Source: Marinicella marina (lineage in GTDB: Bacteria > Pseudomonadota > Gammaproteobacteria > Xanthomonadales > Marinicellaceae). From it: DNA of 64,000 nucleotides. This document shows positions 8,412 to 16,670 of this stretch, one piece after another. The position numbers and the translations under genes were made by a program. The stretch's first letter is position 1; each line of letters starts with the position of its first letter. Where the stretch lies: positions 310,001-374,000 of the forward strand of contig NZ_JASJNC010000007.1 in assembly GCF_030065545.1 (NCBI RefSeq), read 5' to 3'. The notes below the pieces were generated by a model. That model ran no database searches. It saw only the letters and a program-made list of their open reading frames with translations, and was not told the origin of the DNA.

Positions 8412-9329
8412 ATGAGCAAAGGCACACATGAATACATAGAAGATGAACGCAACCGCAACATCATCATTAACGTCAATGGCGAGTTACTGCCACGTGATCA
8501 AGCGGTGGTTTCAGTTTTTGATGCCGGTTTCATACTGGGCGACGGTGTTTGGGAGGGGCTGCGACTGCATGATGGCGTGGTGGTGTTCTTACAAGACCAT
8601 TTAAGAAGGCTCTATCAAGGCGCCAAGTCATTGGATTTGGACATCGGTTTAAGCCCATCAGAGCTGACAACTAGGTTGCTTGAAACACTCAAAGCCAACG
8701 ACATGCACGATGGCGTCCATATTCGGTTAATGGTAACTCGTGGGGTGAAAATAACACCCTATCAAGACCCCAGATGCACCATTCCAGGCAGCACCATAGT
8801 CATCATTGCTGAATACAAGGAACCTTCACCACGCAAAATTGCTGGCGGCATCAAGCTGTTCACCACCCACGTGAGGCGCGGTTACCCTGATGTTCAAGAC
8901 CAGAAGATGAACTCACATTCCAAAATCAACTGCATCCAAGGTTGTATCCAAGCCGCCAAAGCCGGTGCTGATGAAGCTTTGATGTTGGATCCACATGGTT
9001 TTGTTGCCACTTGTAATTCAACCCATTTCTTCATAGTAACTCAAGGTGAAGTTTGGACCTCAACTGGCGATTTCTGTTTGGGTGGCATCACCCGTTCTAA
9101 AATCATCCATTTGTGTGAAAAGAACGGCATCCCCATCAAACAAAAGAATTTTTCATTGTTTGATGTTTATGGCGCAGATGAATGCTTTGTCACCGGCACT
9201 TTCGCTGGCATTACCCCAGTGAATGAAGTAGATGGGCGCATCATCGGTGACGGCCAGCAGCGCGAGGTCATTAAACGACTGCAAGATTTGTACATTGAAC
9301 TGATTCATGCAGAGGTTAACCATGAGTGA
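8412..9329 (+). CDS. Class IV aminotransferase (BCAT/D-amino-acid aminotransferase-like)
   Basis: 305-residue PLP enzyme from ATG 8412. Family motifs are VSVFDAGFILGDGVWEGLRL near the start, HIRLMVTRG in the middle, and GADEALMLDPHGFVATC plus GGITRSKIIHL in the PLP-phosphate region. The Schiff-base lysine should lie in the QKMNSHSK segment. Candidate substrates are branched-chain or D-amino acids, or aminodeoxychorismate; the sequence does not decide. The frame extends upstream to 8352, but the extension lacks family resemblance. It overlaps the next gene by 8 bases. Plants have a class IV aminotransferase fused to a sulfotransferase-like domain that looks like a joined version of this pair. 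Confidence 0.85.
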   Translation: MSKGTHEYIEDERNRNIIINVNGELLPRDQAVVSVFDAGFILGDGVWEGLRLHDGVVVFLQDHLRRLYQGAKSLDLDIGLSPSELTTRLLETLKANDMHDGVHIRLMVTRGVKITPYQDPRCTIPGSTIVIIAEYKEPSPRKIAGGIKLFTTHVRRGYPDVQDQKMNSHSKINCIQGCIQAAKAGADEALMLDPHGFVATCNSTHFFIVTQGEVWTSTGDFCLGGITRSKIIHLCEKNGIPIKQKNFSLFDVYGADECFVTGTFAGITPVNEVDGRIIGDGQQREVIKRLQDLYIELIHAEVNHE

Positions 9330-10161
9330 CGGTATCATCCGCATTGCCATGTGGTCAGGCCCACGTAATATCTCAACCGCCATGATGCGCGCTTGGGAGA
9401 ACCGCAACGACACGGTGGTGGTTGATGAACCTTTGTATGGCCCCTACTTGGCTACAACCAACAAGCAGCATGCCATGTACCAAGAAATCATCAAACACCA
9501 AGGCAGTGACTGGCGCCCTATAGTCAAGTATTTAACTGAACACATACCAATGATGAGCCGAGTACCAACACCATCATCTGACTTGGAAGTGACACTGAAC
9601 ACCAGCCAAAACATATTTGACAGCCATGCCAATCGAGTCAATACAAGTCAGCACATGCCAGTACATATATTTTACCAAAAACACATGAGTCATCACATCA
9701 CGGAGGATGTATCTCTGGATTTTGTTGACCACCTGCGCAATGCTTTTTTAATCAGACACCCCAATGACGTACTGTCCTCCTATTTGCGCAAGCACCCCAG
9801 AGCCACACCCAGCGATCTCGGCTATCCACAACAATTAGAATTGTTCAATCGAGTCAAACAAAATAGCGGCCAGGTTCCGCCTGTTTTTGAGTCAAAGGAT
9901 ATACTGATGAAGCCTCAAGACATGCTGACCAAGATGTGTAAAGCACTGGGCGTTGCTTTTGATGAAAACATGCTCAACTGGCCCAAAGGCTACCGCGACT
10001 CTGATGGTATTTGGGCACCCCATTGGTACAACCGCGTAATTGAATCCACTGGCTTTGCAGCATATAAGCCCAAAGAAAATAAGCTCAGTAAAGCAGAGCA
10101 GGAGATAGCAGATGCATGTATGCCTTATTATGAGGCATTAATGACTCATAAAATAAGCTGA
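9322..10161 (+). CDS. Sulfotransferase-like P-loop protein paired with class IV aminotransferase
   Basis: 279 residues. The N-terminal IRIAMWSGPRNISTAMMRAW resembles the 5'-phosphosulfate-binding loop of sulfotransferases, and NAFLIRHPNDVLSSYLRKHP resembles their 3'-phosphate-binding segment. The true activity is unknown; a P-loop kinase-like role is possible. The start at 9322 (ATGAGTGA) overlaps the aminotransferase stop, so translation is probably coupled and the proteins likely act in one pathway. The 3' end overlaps the convergent homoserine dehydrogenase gene by 16 bases. Confidence 0.75.
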   Translation: MSDGIIRIAMWSGPRNISTAMMRAWENRNDTVVVDEPLYGPYLATTNKQHAMYQEIIKHQGSDWRPIVKYLTEHIPMMSRVPTPSSDLEVTLNTSQNIFDSHANRVNTSQHMPVHIFYQKHMSHHITEDVSLDFVDHLRNAFLIRHPNDVLSSYLRKHPRATPSDLGYPQQLELFNRVKQNSGQVPPVFESKDILMKPQDMLTKMCKALGVAFDENMLNWPKGYRDSDGIWAPHWYNRVIESTGFAAYKPKENKLSKAEQEIADACMPYYEALMTHKIS

Positions 10162-11252
10162 TGCTGTAGCAACTCATTCAAGTCACTCATCACGCCTGCT
10201 GCGGTAACTGCTTTACCGGCACCCGGGCCCAGTATCACCATGGGGTTGGTGTTGTAATGGTTTGATTCAATAATGAATATATTATCGCTCGGCTTTAGAT
10301 TGACCGCCACATGTTGCTGCGGTAGGGCTTTCAACGCAATGGTTATTTTGTGTTCATTCACAGTGGCTATATACTGCAATTGTTGTTTGTTTTTATCGGC
10401 ATTGCGCCAAAGCGTTCTCATGTGTTGATTGATGTTGTCTGCTTGCTGCCAAAAATTTTCCAAAGAACCACTGAGCCAATGTGGTGGCAGCACTGGATTA
10501 AAGTCAATTTGCTGCGGATTGAAACCACATTCTCGCGCTAAAATCAAAGCCTTGCGATGCACATCCAGGCCTGACAAATCAGCACGTGGGTCTGGTTCAG
10601 TTAAGGCGTTTTTATGGGCCTGCTTGACCCAATCCATGAATCCTTGCTCGCCATTAAAATGAGCCAGCAACCATGAAATCGAACCAGAAAAGACACCGCT
10701 GACTTGGTGTATTTCATCGCCACTTTCAATGATCTTTTTGATAGCCGCCTGCACCGGTAAGGCAGCGCCCACTGTGGTGTTTTTAAGCCACTTCAGGTGC
10801 TTTTTATTCAATGCCGCATCAATTACGGCGGCATAGTCATGATTGGCCGCAGCTGTCTTGTTAGCAGATATGATGTGCCAACCATTCTGGGCAAAACGCA
10901 GGTACTGATCGGCCACAGATTCACTGGCTGTGAGGTCAATCACCACCACGTTCAATCCAATCAAACGCTCTAACTGCTGGTATATTTGTCCCGATGAATT
11001 GTCGTGACGCTGAAATTTGCTTTTGGCTGCGTCAAATTCATCAAATCCCTCCAGATGGTATTGAAAATAACGGCTGTTCGCCACCGCCACCAGTTTGGCC
11101 TTTTGCTGCAGTAGTTCATGTCTGTTTTGTTCGAACACATTAAGAAATTGTTTGCCTATGTTCCCTGTCCCCAATACCACCACATGCAAGGGTGATCTCG
11201 TCGCGCCATGCTCCTCGTTCAAGGCTTTACTGTTGGCACTTTCATTTAACAT
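10146..11252 (-). CDS. Homoserine dehydrogenase, stand-alone
   Basis: 368 residues. NADP-dependent reduction of aspartate semialdehyde to homoserine. The Rossmann motif is HVVVLGTGNIGKQFLNVF; downstream are VVVIDLTASESVADQY, WHIISANKTAAA, VGAALPVQAAIKK, SGVFSGSISWLLAHF and the catalytic region TEPDPRADLSGLDVHRKALI. It resembles the C-terminal half of bifunctional ThrA/MetL but has no aspartokinase domain. The ATG at 11252 follows an AGGA site by 9 bases and overlaps the metB stop by 11 bases; a TTG at 11267 is also in frame. Clustering with metX and metB shows it supplies homoserine for methionine synthesis. Confidence 0.9.
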   Translation of the reverse strand: MLNESANSKALNEEHGATRSPLHVVVLGTGNIGKQFLNVFEQNRHELLQQKAKLVAVANSRYFQYHLEGFDEFDAAKSKFQRHDNSSGQIYQQLERLIGLNVVVIDLTASESVADQYLRFAQNGWHIISANKTAAANHDYAAVIDAALNKKHLKWLKNTTVGAALPVQAAIKKIIESGDEIHQVSGVFSGSISWLLAHFNGEQGFMDWVKQAHKNALTEPDPRADLSGLDVHRKALILARECGFNPQQIDFNPVLPPHWLSGSLENFWQQADNINQHMRTLWRNADKNKQQLQYIATVNEHKITIALKALPQQHVAVNLKPSDNIFIIESNHYNTNPMVILGPGAGKAVTAAGVMSDLNELLQHQLIL

Positions 11253-12423
11253 GACACTTTTCCTCAACCGGTTTTAGCAAAGTCCTTGATAAGCCATACT
11301 CTAAATCAGCAATCAAGTCATCTGCAGCCTCTATACCAACAGACAAACGAATCAAACTGGCATTGATCCCTGCCTTTAATTGCGCTTCCGGCGCCATCGC
11401 TGCATGGGTCATGGTAGCTGGGTGACAAATCAAAGACTCCACACCACCCAGTGATTCAGCCAAAGTAAAATAATTTAAATTATTCACCAGTTGCCCGACT
11501 TCTTCATAGCCACCACGTAATTCAAACGACAGCATGGCACCGAAATGCGCTTGTTGCTTTTGCGCAATCTCATGGCCAGGATGATCAGTAAGCCCAGGAT
11601 AGTGAATTTTTTTAATGGCGGGGTGCTGTTCTAAAAATTGCACAATTTTTTCAGTATTTTCAAGGTGCTGCTGCATGCGCACATTGAGCGTGCGCAGCCC
11701 GCGAGTGGTTAATAAACAGTCAAATGGCGATGCCGTGATGCCAATACAGTTGGCCCACCACGTTACCTGCTCTGCCAGCGCTTCAGTTTTTGCCAAAACC
11801 GCTCCACCCACCACATCACTGTGGCCATTGATGTATTTAGTGGTTGAGTGCACCACCAAATCGGCACCCAATGTGATGGGTTGTTGTAAGGCCGGTGATA
11901 AAAAAGTGTTGTCCACCACCTTCAAAACATCAGGACCGGCTGCTTCACATAATTTGCGGATATCAACCACCCGCAAAAGTGGATTACTGGGCGTCTCAAT
12001 CCATAATAAATCAGGCTTTTTATCAATGGCTTGGTGTATTTGTGACCAATCATTTTGATCGACAAAATCCACCTTGATTGCGCCTTTGTCATGCAAAGTG
12101 GTCAACAACCGATAAGTGCCGCCATAACAATCGTGTGGTGCCACCACCAAAGCGCCTTGTGGCAATAATTGCAACACCAAGTTGACTGCACCCATACCGG
12201 TGGCTGTGACCACGCCACCAGCTGCATGCTCAAGCTCAGCCAACGCTGCAGCTAAAATATCCCTGGTGGGATTACCAGAACGAGAATAGTCATACTTCCG
12301 CGGTTGATTTAAATCTTCAAACGCGTAATTGCTTGATAAATACAAGGGTGGCGTGACGGCTCCATATTGGGTGTCACAGTCAATGCCCGCTCGCACAGCG
12401 GTTGTTTGGTTCAGTAATGTCAT
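11242..12423 (-). CDS. metB: Cystathionine gamma-synthase
   Basis: 393-residue Cys/Met-metabolism PLP enzyme joining an O-acyl-homoserine with cysteine to make cystathionine. Conserved pieces include QYGAVTPPLYLSSNYAF, YDYSRSGNPTRD, VAPHDCYGGTYRLL, IETPSNPLLRVVDI, VVDNTFLSPALQQP, the PLP lysine in HSTTKYINGHSDVVGG, and FTLAESLGGVESLICHPATMTH. These match E. coli MetB more closely than O-acetylhomoserine sulfhydrylases. I chose ATG 12423 (MTLLNQTTAVRAG); the frame opens further upstream within metX. It overlaps the metX 3' end by 44 bases. Confidence 0.92.
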   Translation of the reverse strand: MTLLNQTTAVRAGIDCDTQYGAVTPPLYLSSNYAFEDLNQPRKYDYSRSGNPTRDILAAALAELEHAAGGVVTATGMGAVNLVLQLLPQGALVVAPHDCYGGTYRLLTTLHDKGAIKVDFVDQNDWSQIHQAIDKKPDLLWIETPSNPLLRVVDIRKLCEAAGPDVLKVVDNTFLSPALQQPITLGADLVVHSTTKYINGHSDVVGGAVLAKTEALAEQVTWWANCIGITASPFDCLLTTRGLRTLNVRMQQHLENTEKIVQFLEQHPAIKKIHYPGLTDHPGHEIAQKQQAHFGAMLSFELRGGYEEVGQLVNNLNYFTLAESLGGVESLICHPATMTHAAMAPEAQLKAGINASLIRLSVGIEAADDLIADLEYGLSRTLLKPVEEKCHVK

Positions 12424-13390
12424 GAGATTCCTCAAATTTGAATGAATTAAATATTGCTTTGAATTGTTGATTGAGTTGTTCGCTCTCCAGTAAGAAGCCA
12501 TCATGGCCATACTGGGAGTCAATGGTATTAAGTGTGTTGGGGCACTTCAGTTTATGTTGCAGCGCTCGCATGCTCCAAAGCGGCACCAGCTGGTCGGAAC
12601 TGATGGCAATCAATTCTGTGGGTGCTTTTATGCTTGACACATCAACCTGATGCACATCAATTGAATAGGACAACTGCAGGTATCGCAGTGGATTTTGCGT
12701 TCTGAATTTACTGCCTTGGTGGTCTACATAACTGGCCACATTCCGTAGTGAATCTTCTGCTGACTGGGCCTGAAAGCGTTGCTCAAATTCAGCTTCACCG
12801 CGGTAACCAATGACCGCCAATGCCCGCGCCAGAGCCAAATGCTCGTTGTTTTTTTCGGGATGACTTGAAGACATACCTAATTTAATGATGGCTCGTTGGA
12901 TGTGACGAATTGCTTGGTTTTTAACCGAGCTTCTGTCTGCCGCTGCTATACAGACCAACCGCTGCAATGCATTGGGGTATTCAGCTGCAAAAGCCAAAGC
13001 GACCATACCGCCATAAGAAGCACCAATCACCGCATGAAATACTGGTAAATGCAACTGCTCTTGAGCGGCTCTGATCACTCGTGCTTGGTCCAATGTGGTG
13101 ACTGTATTCGAACCATCGTTCTCATCAGTGAAGACACAATAGTCTATACTCAGAAAAGAATAGTCATCAGGATTTAAGACAGCACTGTGGTTGATCACTT
13201 GCTGCCACCAGCCACTGCCATTTTTACTTTGAATGGCCCAACGGTTGGCAGAGACACCACCGAGAACAACCACCAATGGTTTGGTTCGGTTACCCCAAAG
13301 ACAGCAAGATACTGTGGCCTCCTCTCCTGTTCCATCAAACGATTGCTCATTGCGATTGACGATGATTTTGTATTCTTGGCAACTTATCAT
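12380..13390 (-). CDS. metX: Homoserine O-acyltransferase (MetX-type alpha/beta hydrolase)
   Basis: 336 residues, alpha/beta-hydrolase fold. Activates homoserine by O-acylation, the first committed step to methionine. Visible catalytic triad candidates are the nucleophile elbow IGASYGGMVAL, the aspartate in ISSDQLVPL and the histidine in YGHDGFLLE. LGGVSANRWA forms the oxyanion region. MetX-type enzymes use acetyl-CoA or succinyl-CoA, and the Xanthomonas form near metB is succinyl-specific; the donor cannot be settled here. It is the first gene of a three-gene operon whose promoter is flanked by MetJ-type boxes. Confidence 0.88.
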   Translation of the reverse strand: MISCQEYKIIVNRNEQSFDGTGEEATVSCCLWGNRTKPLVVVLGGVSANRWAIQSKNGSGWWQQVINHSAVLNPDDYSFLSIDYCVFTDENDGSNTVTTLDQARVIRAAQEQLHLPVFHAVIGASYGGMVALAFAAEYPNALQRLVCIAAADRSSVKNQAIRHIQRAIIKLGMSSSHPEKNNEHLALARALAVIGYRGEAEFEQRFQAQSAEDSLRNVASYVDHQGSKFRTQNPLRYLQLSYSIDVHQVDVSSIKAPTELIAISSDQLVPLWSMRALQHKLKCPNTLNTIDSQYGHDGFLLESEQLNQQFKAIFNSFKFEESHDITEPNNRCASGH

Positions 13391-13393
13391 AAT

Positions 13394-13409
13394 AGCCGTT
13401 TAGACGTCT
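13394..13409 (-). promoter_or_regulatory. MetJ-type operator, two tandem met boxes (proximal)
   Basis: Two adjacent 8-base units, AGCCGTTT (6 of 8 to consensus) and AGACGTCT (8 of 8), lying just downstream of the predicted metX transcription start. The MetJ consensus is AGACGTCT in tandem. Confidence 0.75.
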
Positions 13410-13418
13410 AAAATGCCA

Positions 13419-13446
13419 ATGATAGCTAAACATTTATAGATGTCAA
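13419..13446 (-). promoter_or_regulatory. Predicted sigma70 promoter of the metX-metB-hom operon
   Basis: On the minus strand, a perfect TTGACA (13446-13441) is followed after 16 bases by TATCAT (13424-13419). The start site would be near 13412, giving a leader of about 22 bases before the metX ATG at 13390. The -35 is overlapped by the distal met boxes. Confidence 0.7.
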
Positions 13447-13461
13447 GACATTTAGACGTCT
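13438..13461 (-). promoter_or_regulatory. MetJ-type operator, three tandem met boxes (distal)
   Basis: Three contiguous 8-base units: AGATGTCA (6 of 8), AGACATTT (6 of 8) and AGACGTCT (8 of 8). They overlap the predicted -35 element of the metX promoter. MetJ with its corepressor S-adenosylmethionine binds such tandem boxes cooperatively, so the operon should be repressed when methionine is ample. metJ itself is not in this window. Confidence 0.8.
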
Positions 13462-13596
13462 ATTTGATTTAAACTAACTGACTGCCTATATCCTCTAATG
13501 AGCAGGGAAATGAACATGTATTGATTGAAAATGCGCAGAAGTTATTCGACCACATTGCTTTGAGGTATTTAAAGAATGAATTTAATTTGAGTTCAT

Positions 13597-13626
13597 AGGA
13601 TGTGACCGGAGAGACACTCACATCCT
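13597..13626. repeat. 9-base inverted repeat (hairpin) 3' of the paralog cluster
   Basis: AGGATGTGA (13597-13605) and its exact complement TCACATCCT (13618-13626) flank a 12-base loop. It lies 74 bases past the stop of the leftward gene ending at 13700. No T tract follows on either strand, so a terminator role is uncertain. Confidence 0.4.
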
Positions 13627-13699
13627 TATTGGCTAGATTAAATGCACTGAAAATTCAATTCGATGCTCTGAGCTCTTCAACCCAACGGCATAAAGGCTC

Positions 13700-15166
13700 T
13701 CATTCACACACAGGTATCTGGGTATTGCTCGTGCCAACTTCTGGTATGACATCACCCATAACAATGCTGAATCTGGAACTGGACTCATGGGCGCCACCGT
13801 ATTGAGCCAACAGGCCCTCTACCGCCCCGGCATTGGTGAATTTAATCAGAGAAAAACCCATCACAGGTAAACCATTGATTTGCACAGACTCAGTCGTCTC
13901 TGCATCCAGCCCTACCAGTGGTAATGTATTATTAAAGCGGGTTTGTACAAAACCATTTTCAAAAGTGCCATCACCACCGGCATACAAAAAGTCCCAGTTA
14001 TTCGAAGCGGTAACTCTTGGACTTTCGAAAGCACTCTCAAGACCCAAAGATTGGACAAAGACAGAACCACAAATAGCCGGTATGGACTGTCCTGTACAAA
14101 TCAAACCCGTTCCAAAACCTCTAGACTCTCGGTTAAATACAACAGAATTTAATATCGTACCACCATAATTTTCTTCATTACAAAACAGGCGTGGAGCTGG
14201 TGTGGTATAGGGTGCCGTTGGATTTTGACCCAGTTCGCTGATGTAAAAACGACGCGTTGGCTGGGTAAATATGATATCTGTCTGTCCTGCCACAATGTAA
14301 TCCAAACCATACACTGAAACCAGCTCGTCAGACATCAACAAAGCACTCACTGCATCATAGCCATTATCATATGTAATTGAGCGAAGTGCGCCATTGGCAT
14401 TAATTTGAGCAATGGGTTGGGCTGCGTCCAAAGACAAGTCAGCATCCATGGGTGGTTCGTGTGCAACCTGATCATCGGCAAAAAAATCACCCAATGCTTT
14501 GTAAGGTATAGAATAATTGATCCCATCGGTCACATTGATTAAATCAAGCTGGGCCACCAAACCGCCCGTTGCGGGCCCAAGTCCTGTATTTGGATCACCG
14601 CCACTTTCCTCATGCCAAATACCACCGGCTTCCCACCGTTGTTGCAGCCGATTACAAGCCGTCAAATCACCCCTGAAAGCACCATCAGTAATGTCACGCT
14701 TGATGTCGTCTTGTTCAACCACACCCATCTCTATGACTTCAATAAAGCCCTCTCTGGCCCGTTGCATGTCTTGCGGACCATCTACCAGATAATCTGCAAC
14801 AAACAATTCACTGGTGGACTTACTGACAAAAGGCGCGCAGGAATTATCCGAAGTAAACTGTTGTGCAGTAGCAAGTTCGGTTGATTCACCTGAAACTTCA
14901 GCCAAAGCAAATGCCCATGAGTCATTGCCATCTAAGTACACGTTGTAACTCAGCACCACATAGCCATTGAGTCCTTCACGGATGTTAATTTTAACGGCTT
15001 TGGGTAGAATGGTGGTGTTGCTGATACTGACCAATGTATTCAGACCGTTGTTAACTGTGTAATAAGGCAGCAACAAAACTTCACCCAGGTCATTGTTATT
15101 CAGTTTAACGGCACCGACTTGAAAACTCATCAACAACAAAAACCAATTGAAATAATTCTTCATCAT
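13700..15166 (-). CDS. Secreted protein of unknown function, tandem paralog 3
   Basis: 488 residues, last of three consecutive homologues. A signal peptide occupies about residues 1-18 (NYFNWFLLLMSFQVGAV). The shared N-terminal block reads LGEVLLLPYYTVNNGLNTLV, SISNTT, AVKINIREGLNGY and LSYNVYLDGNDSW. Midway are SLDAAQPIA, a DAVSALLMSDE stretch and IIFTQPTRRFYIS; near the C-terminus are VMGFSLIKFTNAGAVEGLLAQYGG. An SD-like AAGGAG precedes the start; the second ATG at 15163 is better spaced. It begins 8 bases after paralog 2 ends. Cysteines are conserved in part. Function unknown; probably exported to the periplasm or surface. Confidence 0.85.
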   Translation of the reverse strand: MMKNYFNWFLLLMSFQVGAVKLNNNDLGEVLLLPYYTVNNGLNTLVSISNTTILPKAVKINIREGLNGYVVLSYNVYLDGNDSWAFALAEVSGESTELATAQQFTSDNSCAPFVSKSTSELFVADYLVDGPQDMQRAREGFIEVIEMGVVEQDDIKRDITDGAFRGDLTACNRLQQRWEAGGIWHEESGGDPNTGLGPATGGLVAQLDLINVTDGINYSIPYKALGDFFADDQVAHEPPMDADLSLDAAQPIAQINANGALRSITYDNGYDAVSALLMSDELVSVYGLDYIVAGQTDIIFTQPTRRFYISELGQNPTAPYTTPAPRLFCNEENYGGTILNSVVFNRESRGFGTGLICTGQSIPAICGSVFVQSLGLESAFESPRVTASNNWDFLYAGGDGTFENGFVQTRFNNTLPLVGLDAETTESVQINGLPVMGFSLIKFTNAGAVEGLLAQYGGAHESSSRFSIVMGDVIPEVGTSNTQIPVCE

Positions 15167-15173
15167 GTTCTCC

Positions 15174-16574
15174 TTATCTCAAGCCTGGTTGGCTGATGGA
15201 TTTAACCGCTTTGAGTCGACCGGAAGCGCCATATTGGGCCAATAAACCAGGCTCGGCATTGCTGTTGGTGAATCTGAAAAAGCTCACACCCATCACAGGC
15301 AATCCAGCCAGTTCAACGGTGCCTCCTTGGCTACTCTCTGCCAACAACATTCTGGTATCTAAAAAACTGATTGAGCGATAACCATTTTCAGTTGTGTCCT
15401 GAAAGAAAGAGCGATTCAAGATTTGGTGATTGTTTGAAGCAGTTATTGCCGGTGGTTGATCATTTTGATTTGGCTGTTGCCAAGAGTGAACGAAAACCGT
15501 ACCACACAGCACAGGACCTGGTCCGGCGAAGGGAGATGAGATGTTAGCACGTGACTCTCGGTCAATGTCCAAACCGCTGGCCGCTGTGCCACCATAGCTG
15601 TTACCATCACAGCCATTGACATCAAGGTTTTCGTTATAAGGTGCCACGGAAACCCTAGAAGTAATATAAAAACGGCGGGTGGGCTGGGTAAAAATCACAT
15701 CGGTTTCAGCAGCTAAAATGGTATCCAATGAAAAATGGCCGATCAATGTCTTTGCCATCAGCACTGCACTCACTGCATCCACACCACGATCAAATGTTAA
15801 GTCATACATTTTACTGGGCGTTTCCACCAGCGCTGAAGGTGCCGCCGCATCCAAAGACAAATCAATGTCACCAGGGCCGGTGTGATTGGTGGTGTTTGCG
15901 GGGAAAAAATTCACCAACGAAGTGGTTGGTATTGAATAAATCATGCCTTCGGCAACGTTGATCAAATCAGCAGTGACCATTAAACCGCCTGTGGCTGGGC
16001 TTATTTGACTTTGTGGGTTGATGTCCCACTCTTCACCCTCTAACCAAGCTTGCTCAATCAATTCACAATTTGCCGGCACGTCTGAAAAGTCGGTTTGGAC
16101 AGCAGCAGCATAATCACCGGTAAGCTCACCCATCTCTATAACCTCAATAAAGCCCTCACGCAACCTGGATAGATCTTGCGGCCCATCAATCAACGCAAAA
16201 GGGAAAAACTGTTGACCAAATTTTTGTAAAAATGGTGCACAAGAGGCATCATTTGATAGTTGCTGAACCGAAGGCTGACCAACAAAGTTTTCCACCGTTG
16301 AGGAGCCAGCAGCCAATACAAAAGTCCAAGTATCATATCCATTGAGGTAAACATTGTACGAAAGCCCAGCATAACCATTGAGCCCCTCGCGAAACGTCAC
16401 TTTAATGGCTTTGGGTCGGTCAGTGGTGTTGGTCACTGAGACATAGGTATTGAGGTTATTATTGACTGAATAATAGGGTATCAGGGAAACTTCACCCAAA
16501 CCCCTGTCATTGATTGCGACTGCAGTCACTTGCCAAGCCCAAAATAAGAGTAGCGTGGTGATGGTTGTTTTCAA
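15174..16574 (-). CDS. Secreted protein of unknown function, tandem paralog 2
   Basis: 466 residues with a signal peptide at about 1-19 (TTLLLFWAWQVTAVA). Same architecture as its neighbours: GLGEVSLIPYYSVNNNLNTY, VSVTNTT, AIKVTFREGLNGYAGLSYNV, SLDAAAPSALV, DAVSAVLMAKTLIGHFSLD, TDVIFTQPTRRFYI, then GLPVMGVSFFRFTNSNAEPG and LLAQYGASGRLKA at the end. The repeated pair QPTRRFY and LLAQYG is the most constant feature of the set. A 96-base gap separates it from paralog 1, so it may have its own promoter. No known domain recognised. Confidence 0.85.
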   Translation of the reverse strand: MKTTITTLLLFWAWQVTAVAINDRGLGEVSLIPYYSVNNNLNTYVSVTNTTDRPKAIKVTFREGLNGYAGLSYNVYLNGYDTWTFVLAAGSSTVENFVGQPSVQQLSNDASCAPFLQKFGQQFFPFALIDGPQDLSRLREGFIEVIEMGELTGDYAAAVQTDFSDVPANCELIEQAWLEGEEWDINPQSQISPATGGLMVTADLINVAEGMIYSIPTTSLVNFFPANTTNHTGPGDIDLSLDAAAPSALVETPSKMYDLTFDRGVDAVSAVLMAKTLIGHFSLDTILAAETDVIFTQPTRRFYITSRVSVAPYNENLDVNGCDGNSYGGTAASGLDIDRESRANISSPFAGPGPVLCGTVFVHSWQQPNQNDQPPAITASNNHQILNRSFFQDTTENGYRSISFLDTRMLLAESSQGGTVELAGLPVMGVSFFRFTNSNAEPGLLAQYGASGRLKAVKSISQPGLR

Positions 16575-16670
16575 TTGAAGCTCCTTGCTTAAATGTATTG
16601 TTAGCTTAACAAGCGCAAAATTAAAATAAAGTTAACTCCGTGGTTTAATGTCACCTTCTTCATAAAAACA

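Larger units (their letters stand above)
13391..13699. other. Intergenic region upstream of metX carrying the met operator
   Basis: The part nearest metX holds the promoter and MetJ-type boxes listed separately. The rest, downstream of the leftward gene ending at 13700, contains a 9-base inverted repeat at 13597-13626 and no convincing gene; the rightward frame starting at 13602 has no recognisable domain and runs into the antisense of a real gene. Confidence 0.6.

Noticed and set aside
11615-12077. Rightward frames within metB
   Set aside because: They are antisense shadows of a well-supported metB gene.
13438-13461. Possible CRISPR or simple repeat upstream of metX
   Set aside because: The 8-base units are contiguous, without spacers, and match MetJ boxes next to a metX promoter.
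13602-13805. Rightward frame in the metX upstream gap
   Set aside because: Most of it is antisense to a real gene (13700-15166); no protein family recognised.
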